Made by a program: the position numbers and the translations under genes
Assembly (NCBI GenBank): GCA_905397405.1
Contig: CAJPVJ010000353.1
Span: 1-27,462, forward strand
Length of the DNA stretch: 27,462 nt
From: Oppiella nova
Taxonomy: Eukaryota > Arthropoda > Arachnida > Sarcoptiformes > Oppiidae
Direction: 5' to 3'
Notes under the pieces: generated by a model
Told to the model about the DNA's origin: nothing
The model's database searches: none
The model's input: the letters and a program-made list of their open reading frames with translations, nothing else
In this document: positions 1 through 9,664 of the stretch, piece after piece
How the letters are laid out: each line of letters starts with the position of its first letter
Position numbering within the stretch: the first letter of the stretch is position 1

Positions 1-395
1 GTCGGGCGCTGCCATACCGGGCCTCTGGAGCCACTCGAACCGGTACCACACCTGCCAGCCCGGGTGCGGACCCCACACGCGTACGTATTTGATGGGGTGG
101 TGCGTGTTTTGGGGCTCGTAGTCCGGGCGCCCCGGGAACTGGTGGTGAACGCGGCACCAGTAGTTTGGGTTGCCGTCTACGATGAGCCGCTGATCGTCGG
201 TTAGGTACCTGAGGTCTAAGTAGTGCGGGTACTTACGTGGGGGATGGTGGTCCCGGTGATACCGGTGCCCTCGGCTGATACTATAGGGTGGCCACTCATG
301 ACACGCCTGACCCGTCGTAAGCGATGTCTTAGTCGCGTCAACCGATTGACGAATGCCTCGAATCGCTGTCTGTCGGCCTCTATTTGCGGGTTCAT
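1..395 (-). CDS. Uncharacterised protein, 3'-truncated by window edge, apparent frameshift
   Basis: I do not recognise this family. Reading the minus strand from the ATG at 393-395, the protein starts MNPQIEADRQRFEAFVNRL, a charged, probably helical start. The frame closes soon after a run of five Cs near 235-240, but a second frame then stays open to base 1. That second frame carries YLTDDQRLIVDGNPNYW and VWYRFEW, which align with DNDQPLFIDGANTF and FWYRLDW in the neighbour at 1083-2060, so the two are paralogues in tandem on one strand. One extra C in the run would join the frames, so this is either a sequencing indel or a young pseudogene. A donor-like GTAAGT sits at the break, but the only intron it could start with the next AG is about 24 bases and does not restore the frame. 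Function unknown; the 3' end lies outside the window. Confidence 0.55.
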
Positions 396-1082
396 TAGCT
401 ACCGATGCGATTGGTTTCTGTGTATGCTATAGGGGGTTTGTATGTGTGACTAGTTATTTGAGTTTATTGTCCCGGAATATAATTTCTTATTTGTTTTTTA
501 AAATAAATTTTGGCAATAGTGTAGAAAATAAAAACAACATAAAATGCCTATTGAAAATCCCTTGAATTTAGCTTGATCATAATGAGAAAAATAATTGTTA
601 ACTTTGCTATAATAATTAAGTAGCATGGGTGTTTTATTTTTCATAATTGGTTTTATTTAATAATTTATTTGAGATTAGTGTTATTTCACTGTATAATAAA
701 AGTATTTAAGTGACAAATATTTGTACAGTATAATATTCATAATGGCACAAACACATACATATTGTTATACTATAGGCCTGTCCAATTGACATCCCTAATA
801 GGGATTCCCTATCAATAATTTAGAAGTTTATTTACAGTGAATAACGAAATAAAACTAATGTTTCAAACAATTTGCAAGAAATTCGTAGAAAAATGTGTTT
901 TCATGTGATTTAAGTGTTTGTAATAATAACTGGAATTCACTTCTCATATGAATATTCCGATCGACAGACCATTCCTATTGAAAACTCTATTTATTTTATT
1001 CCTTTAAAACTCATTTACTTTGAAACGATTGGAAATACTACACAAAAACTAACTAAACACACGATAGGCATTCCCCTCCATA
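396..1082. other. AT-rich intergenic region
   Basis: Strongly AT-rich sequence between the two paralogous minus-strand genes. The open frames are short and without recognisable composition. I see no RNA gene, no long repeat and no convincing exon. The promoter of the first gene and the 3' flank of the second must lie here but cannot be placed. Confidence 0.6.
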
Positions 1083-2060
1083 CTAGTCATCCAACTCATC
1101 GGGATGTTCACCCGGATGTTCATCGAGATGCTCATCTGCCTGTCCATCGGCGGGAATGTCCAAAACGAGCCACTGATGAGCTATACTCCAGGCGCAGGGC
1201 ACCAACTTGGGGGCCATGTCGTGGGTCACCCCCTCTAACAGTCCCTTCAACTCAATCAACACATTGGGGTTGACATCCAACGGGCACTCGGCGTCCCGAC
1301 TCTGACACAAGTCCAACGGGTTTCTCGTAAGGGAGTCGGCGACCGACTGGACAGCCGTTTTGATGGACTCGTGCCCTACCACTAGATCCCAGGCCTTTAG
1401 CACGTCGGACAGGCTGCACACCGCCAGGTACTGACCCCCATTGTCCACCGTACGTACGCGCGGTCCACAATACCGGTGCTTGTCGCTGCGCCCGTACCCC
1501 CGTTCCGGTACGTACTCTATGAGGGGCTCATTGAAGGGCTCACTGGAGGGCTTACCGCAGGGATCAGTGGAGTCGTCGGTGGACTGGGAGTTGCTTTCGG
1601 TGTCGTCGTCATCGTCGGTGCGCTTCACGCGCCACACGTAGTAATGGCCGCCCAGTACTACCTGTCCCTTCATGCCAACCCACGGCACATCATCCGTGGA
1701 CACGTGGTTTGGATACCAGTCCAGTCGATACCAAAACTGCTGTCTGTCGGGGCCGGTAATGCGCATGAGTCGGGTCGGGTGCTCCCCGTCCTGGACCAGG
1801 CGCTGACCGCTGGGGTCCGGTACAAACACCCGGGCGCTGAAGGTGTTGGCGCCGTCGATGAACAGCGGCTGGTCGTTGTCGGTGTCCATGAGGTCGACGT
1901 GATTGCAATACGCCGTGCCGTCCGGTGCCCGCGCCTCCCATAAGTCGCGCACTCGTATCAACTGCCGGGCCGTGTGCTCCACCTGTTCCCGGAAGTCCAC
2001 TATGTTTTCATGAAAGTCTTTGTAGTCGTCCGCTAGGTATGCCATATCTGGTCTGTCCAT
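1083..2060 (-). CDS. Uncharacterised 325-residue protein, paralogue of the gene at 1-395
   Basis: A single uninterrupted frame of 325 codons, clearly GC-richer than its flanks, which supports real coding. It opens MDRPDMAYLADDYKDFHEN at the ATG at 2058-2060. I see no signal peptide and no membrane segment, so it is probably intracellular. The N-terminal half shares DQPLFIDG and FWYRLDW-type motifs with the adjacent paralogue. A very acidic, Ser/Thr-rich low-complexity linker (TDDDDDTESNSQSTDDSTD) follows near residue 150. The C-terminal half contains several Cys and Trp residues. The protein ends in an imperfect four-residue repeat, DEHLDEHPGEHPDE, of degenerate GAxGAxC units. I recognise no catalytic motif or named domain. 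It could be a lineage-restricted family expanded in tandem. A donor-like GTAAGC lies just upstream of the ATG, so a 5' non-coding exon is possible. Confidence 0.65.
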   Translation of the reverse strand: MDRPDMAYLADDYKDFHENIVDFREQVEHTARQLIRVRDLWEARAPDGTAYCNHVDLMDTDNDQPLFIDGANTFSARVFVPDPSGQRLVQDGEHPTRLMRITGPDRQQFWYRLDWYPNHVSTDDVPWVGMKGQVVLGGHYYVWRVKRTDDDDDTESNSQSTDDSTDPCGKPSSEPFNEPLIEYVPERGYGRSDKHRYCGPRVRTVDNGGQYLAVCSLSDVLKAWDLVVGHESIKTAVQSVADSLTRNPLDLCQSRDAECPLDVNPNVLIELKGLLEGVTHDMAPKLVPCAWSIAHQWLVLDIPADGQADEHLDEHPGEHPDELDD

Positions 2061-2363
2061 TGCTTACCGGTGCTGTGTTTGTGTGATATTACTTACGATA
2101 AGAGTTTTTAGACAAAATAGTGTTAAACAATGGTTTTTGAATTGAATTTTAAAAATGTTTTCTAGTTTTTGATTCATAATTATATGGAAATAAATAAATT
2201 AATGCATTGAATGCGATATACATTTAATCTTATACATTTATATTGAATTAATTAAAACTACCTAGTTTAAGAAACTGTCCAGTTAATTAAAGTATCTGCC
2301 TCATTTATAAAATAAACTTAATAATAACACGAGTAAGGTTGTTATAATTATGATAAGAATAAA
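2061..2363. other. AT-rich spacer before transposon
   Basis: AT-rich sequence between the 5' end of the minus-strand gene at 1083-2060 and the outer inverted repeat of the transposon at 2364. It probably holds that gene's promoter and 5' untranslated region. No specific site can be supported. Confidence 0.5.
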
Positions 2364-2764
2364 ATTTATACGGATGATACCAGACAAATATTAGCTTATT
2401 TTTTCGCAGTTTCAAGCTTTTCTTGCTTACGACTCAATATTAAAATCCTTTTAAGTTATTACTAATTAGACTTTATTGTACTGCATTATAACTTACTAGT
2501 AATCTATGAGTTTTTGCATGAATAACTTATAATACAATTAGGTCTAACTATTAATAACTTAAAAGATTTTAATATTGAGTCGTAAGCAAGAATAGCTTAA
2601 AAGCTGCGAAAAAATAAACTAATATCTGATAGGAATATACGAAACCAGACTAATCGAAATATTATTATTGAAAAATTAGTAATGGAGGCTAATGCATAAA
2701 ATAACATCTTGCAAGCTCAAGTTAAAACTTTTACTATTTTTCATCATAAAAATATGACTTAAGT
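2364..2764. repeat. Left terminal inverted repeat, interrupted by a MITE
   Basis: Positions 2364-2390 plus 2625-2764 form the reverse complement of 5222-5393 with few mismatches. The intervening 2391-2622 is an inserted element. Confidence 0.85.
2391..2622. mobile_element. MITE with long inverted repeats, TA target duplication
   Basis: The left end TTAGCTTATTTTTTCGCAG and the right end CTGCGAAAAAATAAACTAA are near-perfect inverted repeats. The complementarity continues through CTTGCTTACGACTCAATATT for about 100 bases on each side, so the whole element can fold as a hairpin. TA flanks both ends (2389-2390 and 2623-2624). Comparison with the intact right repeat of the host transposon shows that one TA was duplicated. 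There is no coding capacity. The TA duplication suggests mobilisation by a Tc1/mariner-type transposase. Confidence 0.85.
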
Positions 2765-2783
2765 ATATAAAAACTTATAAAAA

Positions 2784-3371
2784 TTAATAATTAATTTTTT
2801 GTTTTTTATTAGATTTAAGTTTGGATTCATTCATATTATTACAATGTTTATCGTTATTTATAGGTAATGGACAGGTTAATTGTCTAGCTAAATCAGTAGT
2901 ACAGTAATCTCTAATATTATTATACAAGTATAGTTGCCTTTCATATGAAAGTCCGGGTGGTTTAAGAATATTAGGCATTGTATTAGTCGGGAAAAAATTA
3001 TTTTTATAATTAGATTTTAAAATATTAATTTCAATATAATTTGTATCACAAAATTCTTTGACATAAATATTATCATAGATATTGCTGAACAAAAAATGGT
3101 GATAATTTGTTATATTAGGAATATTAATAAAATATTGATTCAAATATTTTGACCATTCATAAAATGGTACTAAAATATTATTTGATTCCGGGTCACGAAT
3201 TAAAATTGATGTGTTATTAATACTGGATTTACTTATAATATTCTTGACATCTAATATTGTTTGACAGTTATTATTATTATATTTCTTTTTAATACATCCA
3301 AATCCCCTATCCGGATCAAATTTAGTGTGTCCCACTAATAAAAATGAAATTTCAATTTCAATCGATAATCC
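2784..3371 (-). CDS. Transposase exon 2
   Basis: The acceptor CTAG| at 3375-3372 is followed in phase 0 by GLSIEIEISFLLVGHTKFDP, which continues exon 1 (..WRILQ) exactly as in related proteins, where WR is followed by an ISF-type strand and GHTKF. The exon runs 195 codons to a TAA at 2784-2786. It contains DPDRGFGCIKKK, a YEWSKYLNQYF segment, and a C-terminal Lys/Asn-rich tail ending KSNKKQKINY. The joint protein is about 591 residues. The 541-base intron (3372-3912) is mostly filled by a MITE. No frame break is visible, so the enzyme may be functional. Confidence 0.72.
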   Translation of the reverse strand, partial: GLSIEIEISFLLVGHTKFDPDRGFGCIKKKYNNNNCQTILDVKNIISKSSINNTSILIRDPESNNILVPFYEWSKYLNQYFINIPNITNYHHFLFSNIYDNIYVKEFCDTNYIEINILKSNYKNNFFPTNTMPNILKPPGLSYERQLYLYNNIRDYCTTDLARQLTCPLPINNDKHCNNMNESKLKSNKKQKINY

Positions 3372-3436
3372 CTAGATGAATTAAAAATTTTGGAAAATAT
3401 TAAAAATTAATTGCATGTTACCATCATAATAATATA

Positions 3437-3796
3437 CCGTATTCCTACGCAACCACCGGCATGCCGGAATAAGTGGTCTAAAATATGTTTTTAATATTTT
3501 AAAAATTATTAATATTTTGTTATATAAATGCGTTAAAAATCAATTTAAACCAAATTTCATATTAATTTTAACATTTTACTATTTATTTTTGTTGTATAAA
3601 TAAGTTTATGCTAGAAAAAATATAAATATAAGTAAAATTAGTACTAGTATCGCTTTATTTCAACTTTATGCGTGAGAATTCATAAAAAATGTGCCTCACT
3701 TTATACCGGCATGCCAGTAGGGTATCATAAAGCCATTTTTGTAAAAATGATTAGCCTCATTTATAACGGCATGCCGGTCGTTGCGCGGGAATACGG
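3437..3796. mobile_element. MITE with palindromic GGCATGCC motifs inside transposase intron
   Basis: The inverted termini CCGTATTCC..GCGCAAC and their complement ending GGAATACGG are flanked by TA (3435-3436 and 3797-3798). The element contains a perfect 12-base palindrome CCGGCATGCCGG (3456-3467) and two near copies, CCGGCATGCC (3706-3715) and CGGCATGCCGG (3767-3777). There is no coding capacity. It lies entirely within the 541-base intron of the transposase, so it would be removed from the mRNA. Confidence 0.75.
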
Positions 3797-3912
3797 TAAT
3801 ACATTATATTAATAATACACAATAGTAACATTATAATACATATAGTATATTATACAATAAACAGAAAATTAACATGGGAAATTTAACTAAATTATAAATA
3901 TTAACTTTATAC

Positions 3913-5100
3913 CTGCAAAATCCGCCATAATAAATATTTCATTACAGTATTATTCTTATTCTGGGCTACACAGTTATCAGCCTGCAATTTTAGTCTCTTT
4001 GATATTAAATTAGTATTATCGTCTAAATAGTGATGTAATAGTGACACAACAAGGTCACCATTTTTTAAAATTATGTCACCTTCGTCCATAATATAATTTG
4101 TTTGCATATTTGTATTTCCACTACTTATGCCAAAAATATGTGCATTACGGGGACTTTTAAAATATAAAGATCCCGGTTGATTTTGATAGTTTGGAAACTT
4201 GAGGTTTTGCATGAAATCGAAAGACAATTGTAATACACCCTTAAAATCACTGTTAATATTGCTATTACTATTATGCTTGATATAATCATATTTACTTTGT
4301 GGTTTTTGTTGGTTAAAATAATTTAATTGTTTTGTAGCAGTATTTCTATGTTCAACATAATTAACAAATTGTTCATTATTATCTGAACGATTGGAAACAT
4401 TCATTAATATAGTTAAATAATTTTTGCAATCATTGCATACGTCAGTTTTAGGTGTAGATATTTTAATATCACTTTTATGGCTATACCACAATTTACAAAA
4501 CATTTTTAATGATACACAAATTTCATTACTTTGTTGACAACTATTTTTATATTCATAATAAATATCCTTTTTAGTATAATTGGGTGGTAATGAGATCCTG
4601 GTTATTTTTGAGTCAATATTAGGTGTATCTCCAGGAATAGGATAACCATTTTTATCAGCAAAGTTTTCAATAAATAATAAACAATTACTTTTAACTTCAA
4701 TACTATATTTTTCACTGTTGTTATTGTTAAATCCCTGATGATTTCGATAACAAATGTTATTATCATTTAATTTGAAGTGATTTAAAATACAGTAGTATTT
4801 TTCCAATGAAATGTCATTTATAAATAAAAACGTTTTTCTACATATTCTCTGGTTTTTAAAATAAAAATTACACTTTTTTGACTGTAGTCCACACAAAATA
4901 AATGTCATAATAATTAAGTCTTTTGAATTATTATCAATATCTTGAATATATAGTCTGTGATTAACTAAATCATGCATAAATTGTTTATTATTATTATAGA
5001 TTGCACACATATTACACGAACATTTATTTGTTAAAAATGCAATAATTTTTTGTTTTTCATTCACATCACTAATATTAATATTAAAATTATTAGAATTCAT
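3913..5100 (-). CDS. Transposase exon 1 (DDE-like, GHTKF family)
   Basis: The ATG at 5098-5100 opens 396 codons ending ...WRILQ at a CAG|GTATAA donor at 3913/3912. The protein is rich in Asn and Lys as its AT content dictates. It has Cys pairs near the N-terminus (CSCNMC) and a later VCNDC, possibly metal-binding. Next comes LSFDFMQNLKFP followed by QPGSLYF, then LQADNCVAQNKNN and YLLWRI. I know this ordered set (D in SFDFMQN, D in ADNC.AQNKNN, then GHTKF in exon 2) from uncharacterised TE-borne proteins in cnidarians, arthropods and others, annotated I think as DUF7869. I infer that the two Asp residues are part of an RNase H-like catalytic triad; the third acid is not certain. It would act in the nucleus on the inverted repeats at 2364-2764 and 5222-5393. 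Confidence 0.75.
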
Positions 5101-5221
5101 TTTAATTTAAATTGTTTTAGTTTAGTTACACACAATAATTGTTATTAACAAACGATTTCTATAAACAAATAATTTTTATGAACATGTGGTTTATTAATAC
5201 TAATATTTAATATACTAAATG

Positions 5222-5393
5222 TGACTTAAGTCATATATTTTTATGATGAAAATTAGTAAAAGTTTTAAACTTGAGCTTACAAGATGTTATTTTATGCATT
5301 AGCCTCCATTACTAATTTTTCAATAATAATATTTCGATTAGTCTGGTTTCGTATATTCCTATCAGATATTTGTCTGGTATCATCCGTATAAAT
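5222..5393. repeat. Right terminal inverted repeat, uninterrupted
   Basis: About 170 bases, the reverse complement of the split left repeat. Because it is unbroken it serves as the empty-site reference for the MITE insertion in the left copy: it reads across ACAAATATCTGAT where the left copy is interrupted. Confidence 0.85.
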
Positions 5394-5826
5394 GTCATTC
5401 ATAATATAGTAACTTAATTCATGAATTCAATCATTTGATTTAATTTGTTGTAATTTTAATGCACAATAAGTTATTGAGTGAATAACGAATTACAATATTT
5501 TCATTACCATTAGTATTGTAATGTATAGTATTGTACGGCTGAAAGCATGTTCGGCACCCAGAGGTTAGCGGTGTTTCTATTGGCGAACTCCATAGTAACC
5601 CATAATTAGCCCGTCCATTGTCTCCCCTCCAGTCGTTCACATCCAGTTCCCATTAGAATTGAAAATATTTTTCTCGATTTGTATGAAAAGTATAGATATT
5701 TGGGATTAAATGTGATATTTTATGCGAGAATTAGGGGTTTTGTTTGATTTTATATGCTATTACTCATAAATAACTTTAAATAATCCTGGTATACAATTAC
5801 TTGTAAAACGCATCATGCTGCTTTTT
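5394..5826. other. Spacer with a short GC-richer island (5523-5650)
   Basis: Mostly AT-rich sequence between the transposon and the PAN-domain gene. The segment 5523-5650 is distinctly GC-richer. On the minus strand it is open and reads NDWRGDNGRANYGLLWSS then PLTSGCRTCF. It might be an additional 3' exon of the PAN-domain gene or a fragment of something else. I find no good acceptor, so I do not call it a gene. Confidence 0.3.
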
Positions 5827-6182
5827 TTACTTTAGATACACGCAATAAACTATTATTCCTATTAGTGTTGGGCCGGACAGCTGTGCTTTCCATCGAGAAG
5901 GATACCCTCGCGACAAAGGGGTGTCACCTAAGGGTATGGGTTGGCACGTCCGCTCCCCATAGACGGCGCCCTTCACTGTTGGAAGGGTTAAGTTGACGCG
6001 ACTCACGGCGTCGTCGGCGCTGAGAGAGCACCGGTTGTCGAGGAAACTGAAGGCCCGACACTTGAATGCCGTCTCATTATAGCATTGTATGCGACAGTCG
6101 TCTACCGATTGCGAGAAATGCAACGAATCCATGGATAGGACGGACACATTGGCTTCGGTTCGGAACACACAGGAGGCCCCAC
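5827..6182 (-). CDS. PAN/Apple-domain protein, 3' exon (third PAN domain)
   Basis: The acceptor CCATTAG| (6184-6183) joins in exact phase with the previous exon: one G plus GT makes Gly, giving NQCAPRGGASCVFRTEANVS. It encodes a third PAN domain: DDCRIQCYNETAFKCRAFSF, then CSLSADDAV and GERTC. The reading either continues to a stop at 5827 with a short hydrophobic tail (GPTLIGIIVYCVYL), or splices at TTAG|GTGACA (5928/5927) to exons I cannot identify. No ZP domain follows in the window. If the protein truly ends here, the hydrophobic tail could be a weak membrane or GPI signal. The intron to the previous exon is 387 bases (6183-6569) and contains a MITE. Confidence 0.68.
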
Positions 6183-6392
6183 CTAATGGATACACATAAA
6201 ACATACCAGTGTTATAACTGGTGTCATACAGCAAAATGATTACTTAAACTCTACTTTAATCTAATTGCCTGGAACAGTTTAACACTGGTTACATCCATTG
6301 CACTGTACAGTAAAGCAGAGTTTAAATGTGTGTTTAGCTTACTTGAAAGTTTATAAATTATAACTTGATTGCAATATAAAATTATATTGCTA

Positions 6393-6497
6393 CAGGGTCA
6401 TTCAATAAGTTTTAGACAAATTTTTAAATGAAAGTTAATCCCAGAGTAAAGTAATTTAAACTTTAAATTTTAAAGGACATACTTATTGAATGGTCCC
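6393..6497. mobile_element. Short mariner-like MITE in PAN-gene intron
   Basis: A 105-base element with inverted ends CAGGGTCATTCAATAAGT and ACTTATTGAATGGTCCC, flanked by TA on both sides (6391-6392, 6498-6499). The termini and TA duplication are typical of internally deleted mariner elements. No coding capacity. Confidence 0.75.
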
Positions 6498-6569
6498 TAA
6501 ATTTATCAAATATAATATAAACTGTATTTTTTGGTCAAATATGGTATAATAGTGGTGGACATGACATAC

Positions 6570-7295
6570 CCCGAGGGGCGCATTGATTCTCGAAGTAATC
6601 TCTCGCACTACTGTCCACTCGTCGGAAAGCCTGCGGTTGTGTCCGTCGGTCCTCTGTAGACAACCGACACGTCCGTCCGGTGCTGTCGTAGTCGACACTT
6701 CTGCAGATGAAGTTCCTCTCAATGAGACACCACTTAAGGCAGTCATCTTTGGTGTCGATGCCATCCAATTGCTTGCCGACGAAGCCCTCGATGAACGCGC
6801 CGTTCACTCGCTCGGAGACCCACAGCCTGTCCGGACCGCAAGCGCTGTGGAAGTCTGGTCTGGTTATGCCGTTCAGACATATCTTCCGGAAATGGTTAGC
6901 ACTGACAGAGTGTTTCGTTGATCCCTATTTGTGGTCGAGTTATCCGGATATGAATAACAGATAAACTTCGCGTAATTGAGATCAAAGGCCTGACATTGGG
7001 TCTGTTGTCGGCAGAGGTGCACACAATCGCGGGTTAGGGAGGCGTATGGTTGGCGTAAGAGAGTGTCCATATGGTCAGAGGTGGACACCATTCGTGTGGA
7101 CTTCTCAAAGGTCTCGATACCACCGATACAGTGGGAGTGGACTACAGGGATGGCTATAATTGACAGCACTATTGGGATCGTAATTAATTGACTCGACATT
7201 AGTTTGCATTTCATCATGTTCATTACATTCAGCATATTGTAATTAAAACCTAGATTACTTTTTGATAAAAAAGTTACTTTATATTTGTTTTCCAT
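6570..7295 (-). CDS. Secreted PAN/Apple-domain protein, 5' exon (two PAN domains, apparent frameshift)
   Basis: Minus-strand exon ending at a CGGG|GTATGT donor (6570/6569). A hydrophobic signal peptide (LITIPIVLSIIAIPVV, then HSHC) is preceded by several in-frame Mets, so the start could be any of the ATGs between 7295 and about 7199. The first PAN/Apple domain has CIGGIETFEK, a DCVHLCRQQTQCQAFDL core and CYSYPDN. A reading-frame change of one base occurs near 6900; beyond it the frame reads CLNGITRPDFHSACG and then a second PAN domain with DDCLKWCLIERNFICRSVDY, CRLSTEDRRTQP and DYFENQC. PAN domains bind protein or glycan partners outside the cell. The CRLS.EDRR and ENQC signature resembles the PAN-containing N-terminal part of ZP-domain cuticle proteins such as NompA and NOAH. 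The frame change may be a sequencing indel. Confidence 0.68.
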
Positions 7296-9382
7296 AATAG
7301 CATCTAAGTAGCAAAGTTTGTATAGCTAAATAAATAAATGCCTATTTCAACCATAAAAGCAATTGTTAATTACAATTTAATTTTCAAAAATTATAATAAA
7401 GCAGCTATGCACACTTTAGAAACTTAATTTACCTAGCTTTTAAACTTTTTTAAATAGCGCCGATATTTCTATGGAAACGCTGATTGTATATATTTTGTGA
7501 CAAATAGGCGTTTGTTTCCCGGGAAACGGCATTTCAATAGCACTATGCAATGCAATGCAATGTGTTTATTGTTTTTTTTTGACATATCGTTGTGTAAACG
7601 TCTAATTATTTAAACAAGTTACTATTTCGTGTGTCCAAACACCTTGACACTCGCTTCAAACTTATTATTAAGACAACAATTAACTCATTTAATTTATTAA
7701 TTAACACGGATGGACACGACTAGGTAAGTGTATACACTTTGATATGTGGAGGGTGGTATATGTTTTGATAATGTATCATATTGGGAGGTGCAATATTGTT
7801 ACATAATTTACTGTAAACTTAATGTAGTTTGTATATTATTATTACTGATTACTAATAATTTTGTTCCAGGTAAATGTTTGTCAACTTTGCCCAGTTCACT
7901 ATTTGATAAATTCTTATTAAGTTACAATGTATTGTAGCAGGGAGATTTGTGTATTGACTCACACTTTTATCTCAATTATAAATACCGTATCATTAATATT
8001 GTAATGAGTTTCAATGATTTCACGCCTAAATGACAATCACTTTGTGAACCAATAACTTGTTACCAAAATGTAAAAACTAATGTGTGTTTGCATATGAATT
8101 GAAGTCATATTTATAATACTTTATTAGGAATTTTGTATAACAATTATATAAAAATGTATTTTTCATGAATCCCTTTGTTTGCCAGTCTATAAGACTTGAC
8201 AAGTATTTTACATTCAAGTCATTTATATATTACTATTAGTCGCTGTCTAAAAGGTTTGAAACGTGTTTTAATTAGTATTGAGTTATCATTGATTGCGACC
8301 ACAAACTATTCAAAGCCTAAGAACTTACTTATTGTCACTCATTTAATCCAAATACTAACTGACATAAAGCAACCACTCATGAGGTAATCAATAATTTTTA
8401 GCTATTTTTATGGTTATATTTTTGATGTCATTTTCAATACAATCGATTGAATCATATTTCATAACTTAAATCATAAAACTTAATAGTTTTCTGACAATAC
8501 AATCCTATTTAACAATAGGATTATCTCATACTATGATACTATTTACGAGTTTTAGCTATTATTTATTGTAATAGGCTTACAATTACATGAATTTATTTAC
8601 TAATAATTTTTTGTTTGATTATTTATTTCTATGAATCTGTTGGGAATTGTCTATTAAAGGTTTTACTAATGTTTTATAAATAGTTATTTATGTTTTAAAC
8701 AATTAATCAAATGCTAAGGGATTGACAGCAATAATAGCTAATGTTATGCAATCGTATGGGATATTCAAAGAACTGCCGCCTATTTAAAAGCCTTGAAAAA
8801 CATTTCTAATGAAATAGTATTATATCCAGTGATAGGGTATGTGTTTTGTATAAAAATGAGAAACTTTTTTAAACCTTGAAAACGTAGGATATTCAAAGAA
8901 CTGCCGCCTATTTAAAAGCCTTGAAAAACATTTCTAATGAAATAGTATTATATCCAGTGATAGGATATGTTTTTTGTATAAAAATGAGAAACTTTTTTAA
9001 ACCTTGAAAACGTGTTAAAACATATCAATGACTTCGGTATAGATAGAAAGTGGTAAACCGAGAGGTTTGGTAGGTCTGGGATATATAGTAGTCGTCTGAC
9101 AAGTATTTCTCAGATGTTGTATAACTTTAGATAATTTTTAAAAGTTTTTAATACTAATATATTCAGGGTATTAGATATCAATCGCGAAAATAAGCCTTTA
9201 TTCTGAGAATTTACTACTTTTCTATTGAATGGACAGTCAGTATCAGGGCTTTCCATACAAACGTATTATGAGAAAAATATTTTAAGTAAACAAATGAATC
9301 AAATTCTTGCCATTAGTTCCCAGAATAGTCTCGTATTTTGTTTATGAATTAAAATATAATTAATGAAAATAAGTTTCTCGAC
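7296..9382. other. AT-rich intergenic region without supported gene
   Basis: Separates the minus-strand PAN gene from the plus-strand TEP gene, so it must hold both promoters. It contains a 128-base tandem duplication (8759-9014) and a small inverted repeat AATCCTATT..AATAGGATT near 8502-8523. An ATG-led stretch of a few codons with a good GTAAGT donor lies at 7710-7729 but has nothing to splice to. No RNA gene recognised. Confidence 0.5.
8759..9014. repeat. 128-bp tandem duplication
   Basis: Two head-to-tail copies (8759-8886 and 8887-9014) beginning GGATATTCAAAGAACTGCC, period exactly 128, with about two mismatches. Its period equals that of two other duplications in this window. Confidence 0.9.
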
Positions 9383-9390
9383 TATAAATA
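9383..9390 (+). promoter_or_regulatory. Candidate TATA box of the TEP gene
   Basis: TATAAATA lies about 200 bases upstream of the proposed TEP start codon at 9585, in a region otherwise lacking coding signal. A start site about 30 bases downstream would leave a 5' untranslated leader of about 170 bases. Such motifs are common in AT-rich DNA. Confidence 0.35.
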
Positions 9391-9584
9391 CGGATTGTTT
9401 TTCACTTTAATAGTTGTTTGATTAGTTTTCTCATTTCATATCGCGTTTCAAATCGGTTTTAATAACATTTCAATAACAGCTGTATATATCAAATAGTTAT
9501 TGAAATACCAAGTTATATAATAGTTGTTAAAGATTTAGTAAAAGGTTTAGTGTTAAAAGTTTTACTTATTATACCAAGTGAGAC

Positions 9585-9664
9585 ATGTATTCAACACGTT
9601 TAAAACAATGTTTTACAATATCTATACCGTATTTAATAGTATTTTCAATTATTTCGACTCATAT
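9585..9664 (+). CDS. TEP exon 1: signal peptide
   Basis: The ATG at 9585 opens [16 protein letters not shown] followed by [11 protein letters not shown]: a basic start, then a hydrophobic core, a classic signal peptide. The exon ends in phase 2 at CATAT|GTAAGT, a perfect donor. Its two leftover bases (AT) join G at 10371 to make ATG and continue into [11 protein letters not shown] in frame, which is why I choose this start rather than the ATG in the next exon. Confidence 0.75.

Larger units (their letters stand above)
2364..5393 (-). mobile_element. DNA transposon with long terminal inverted repeats and two-exon transposase
   Basis: Near-identical inverted repeats bound the element. The outer block ATACGGATGATACCAGACAAA begins near 2368 and its complement ends near 5390. 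The match continues inward for about 170 bases to a shared GACTTAAGT (2756-2764 and 5223-5231). Between the repeats a minus-strand two-exon gene (5100-3913 and 3371-2784) encodes a DDE-like transposase of about 591 residues. The left repeat is split by a 232-base MITE at 2391-2622, and the transposase intron holds a second one at 3437-3796. The exact ends and target-site duplication are unclear: the flanks read TTTATA/TATAAA, compatible with a TA or TATA duplication. The coding frame is intact, so the copy may be recent, although an interrupted repeat may limit its mobility. Confidence 0.8.

Noticed and set aside
213-236. A 24-base intron with GTAAGT and CAG ends
   Set aside because: Too short for a spliceosomal intron and it does not restore the homologous frame; a missing C in the run explains the break better.
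7710-7729. A tiny first exon ATGGACACGACTAG with a GTAAGT donor
   Set aside because: Only a few codons, no promoter or partner exon. The signal-peptide exon at 9585 fits the TEP phase and content far better.
8759-9014. A satellite or promoter repeat
   Set aside because: Only two copies, with the same 128-base period as two unrelated duplications, which points to assembly.
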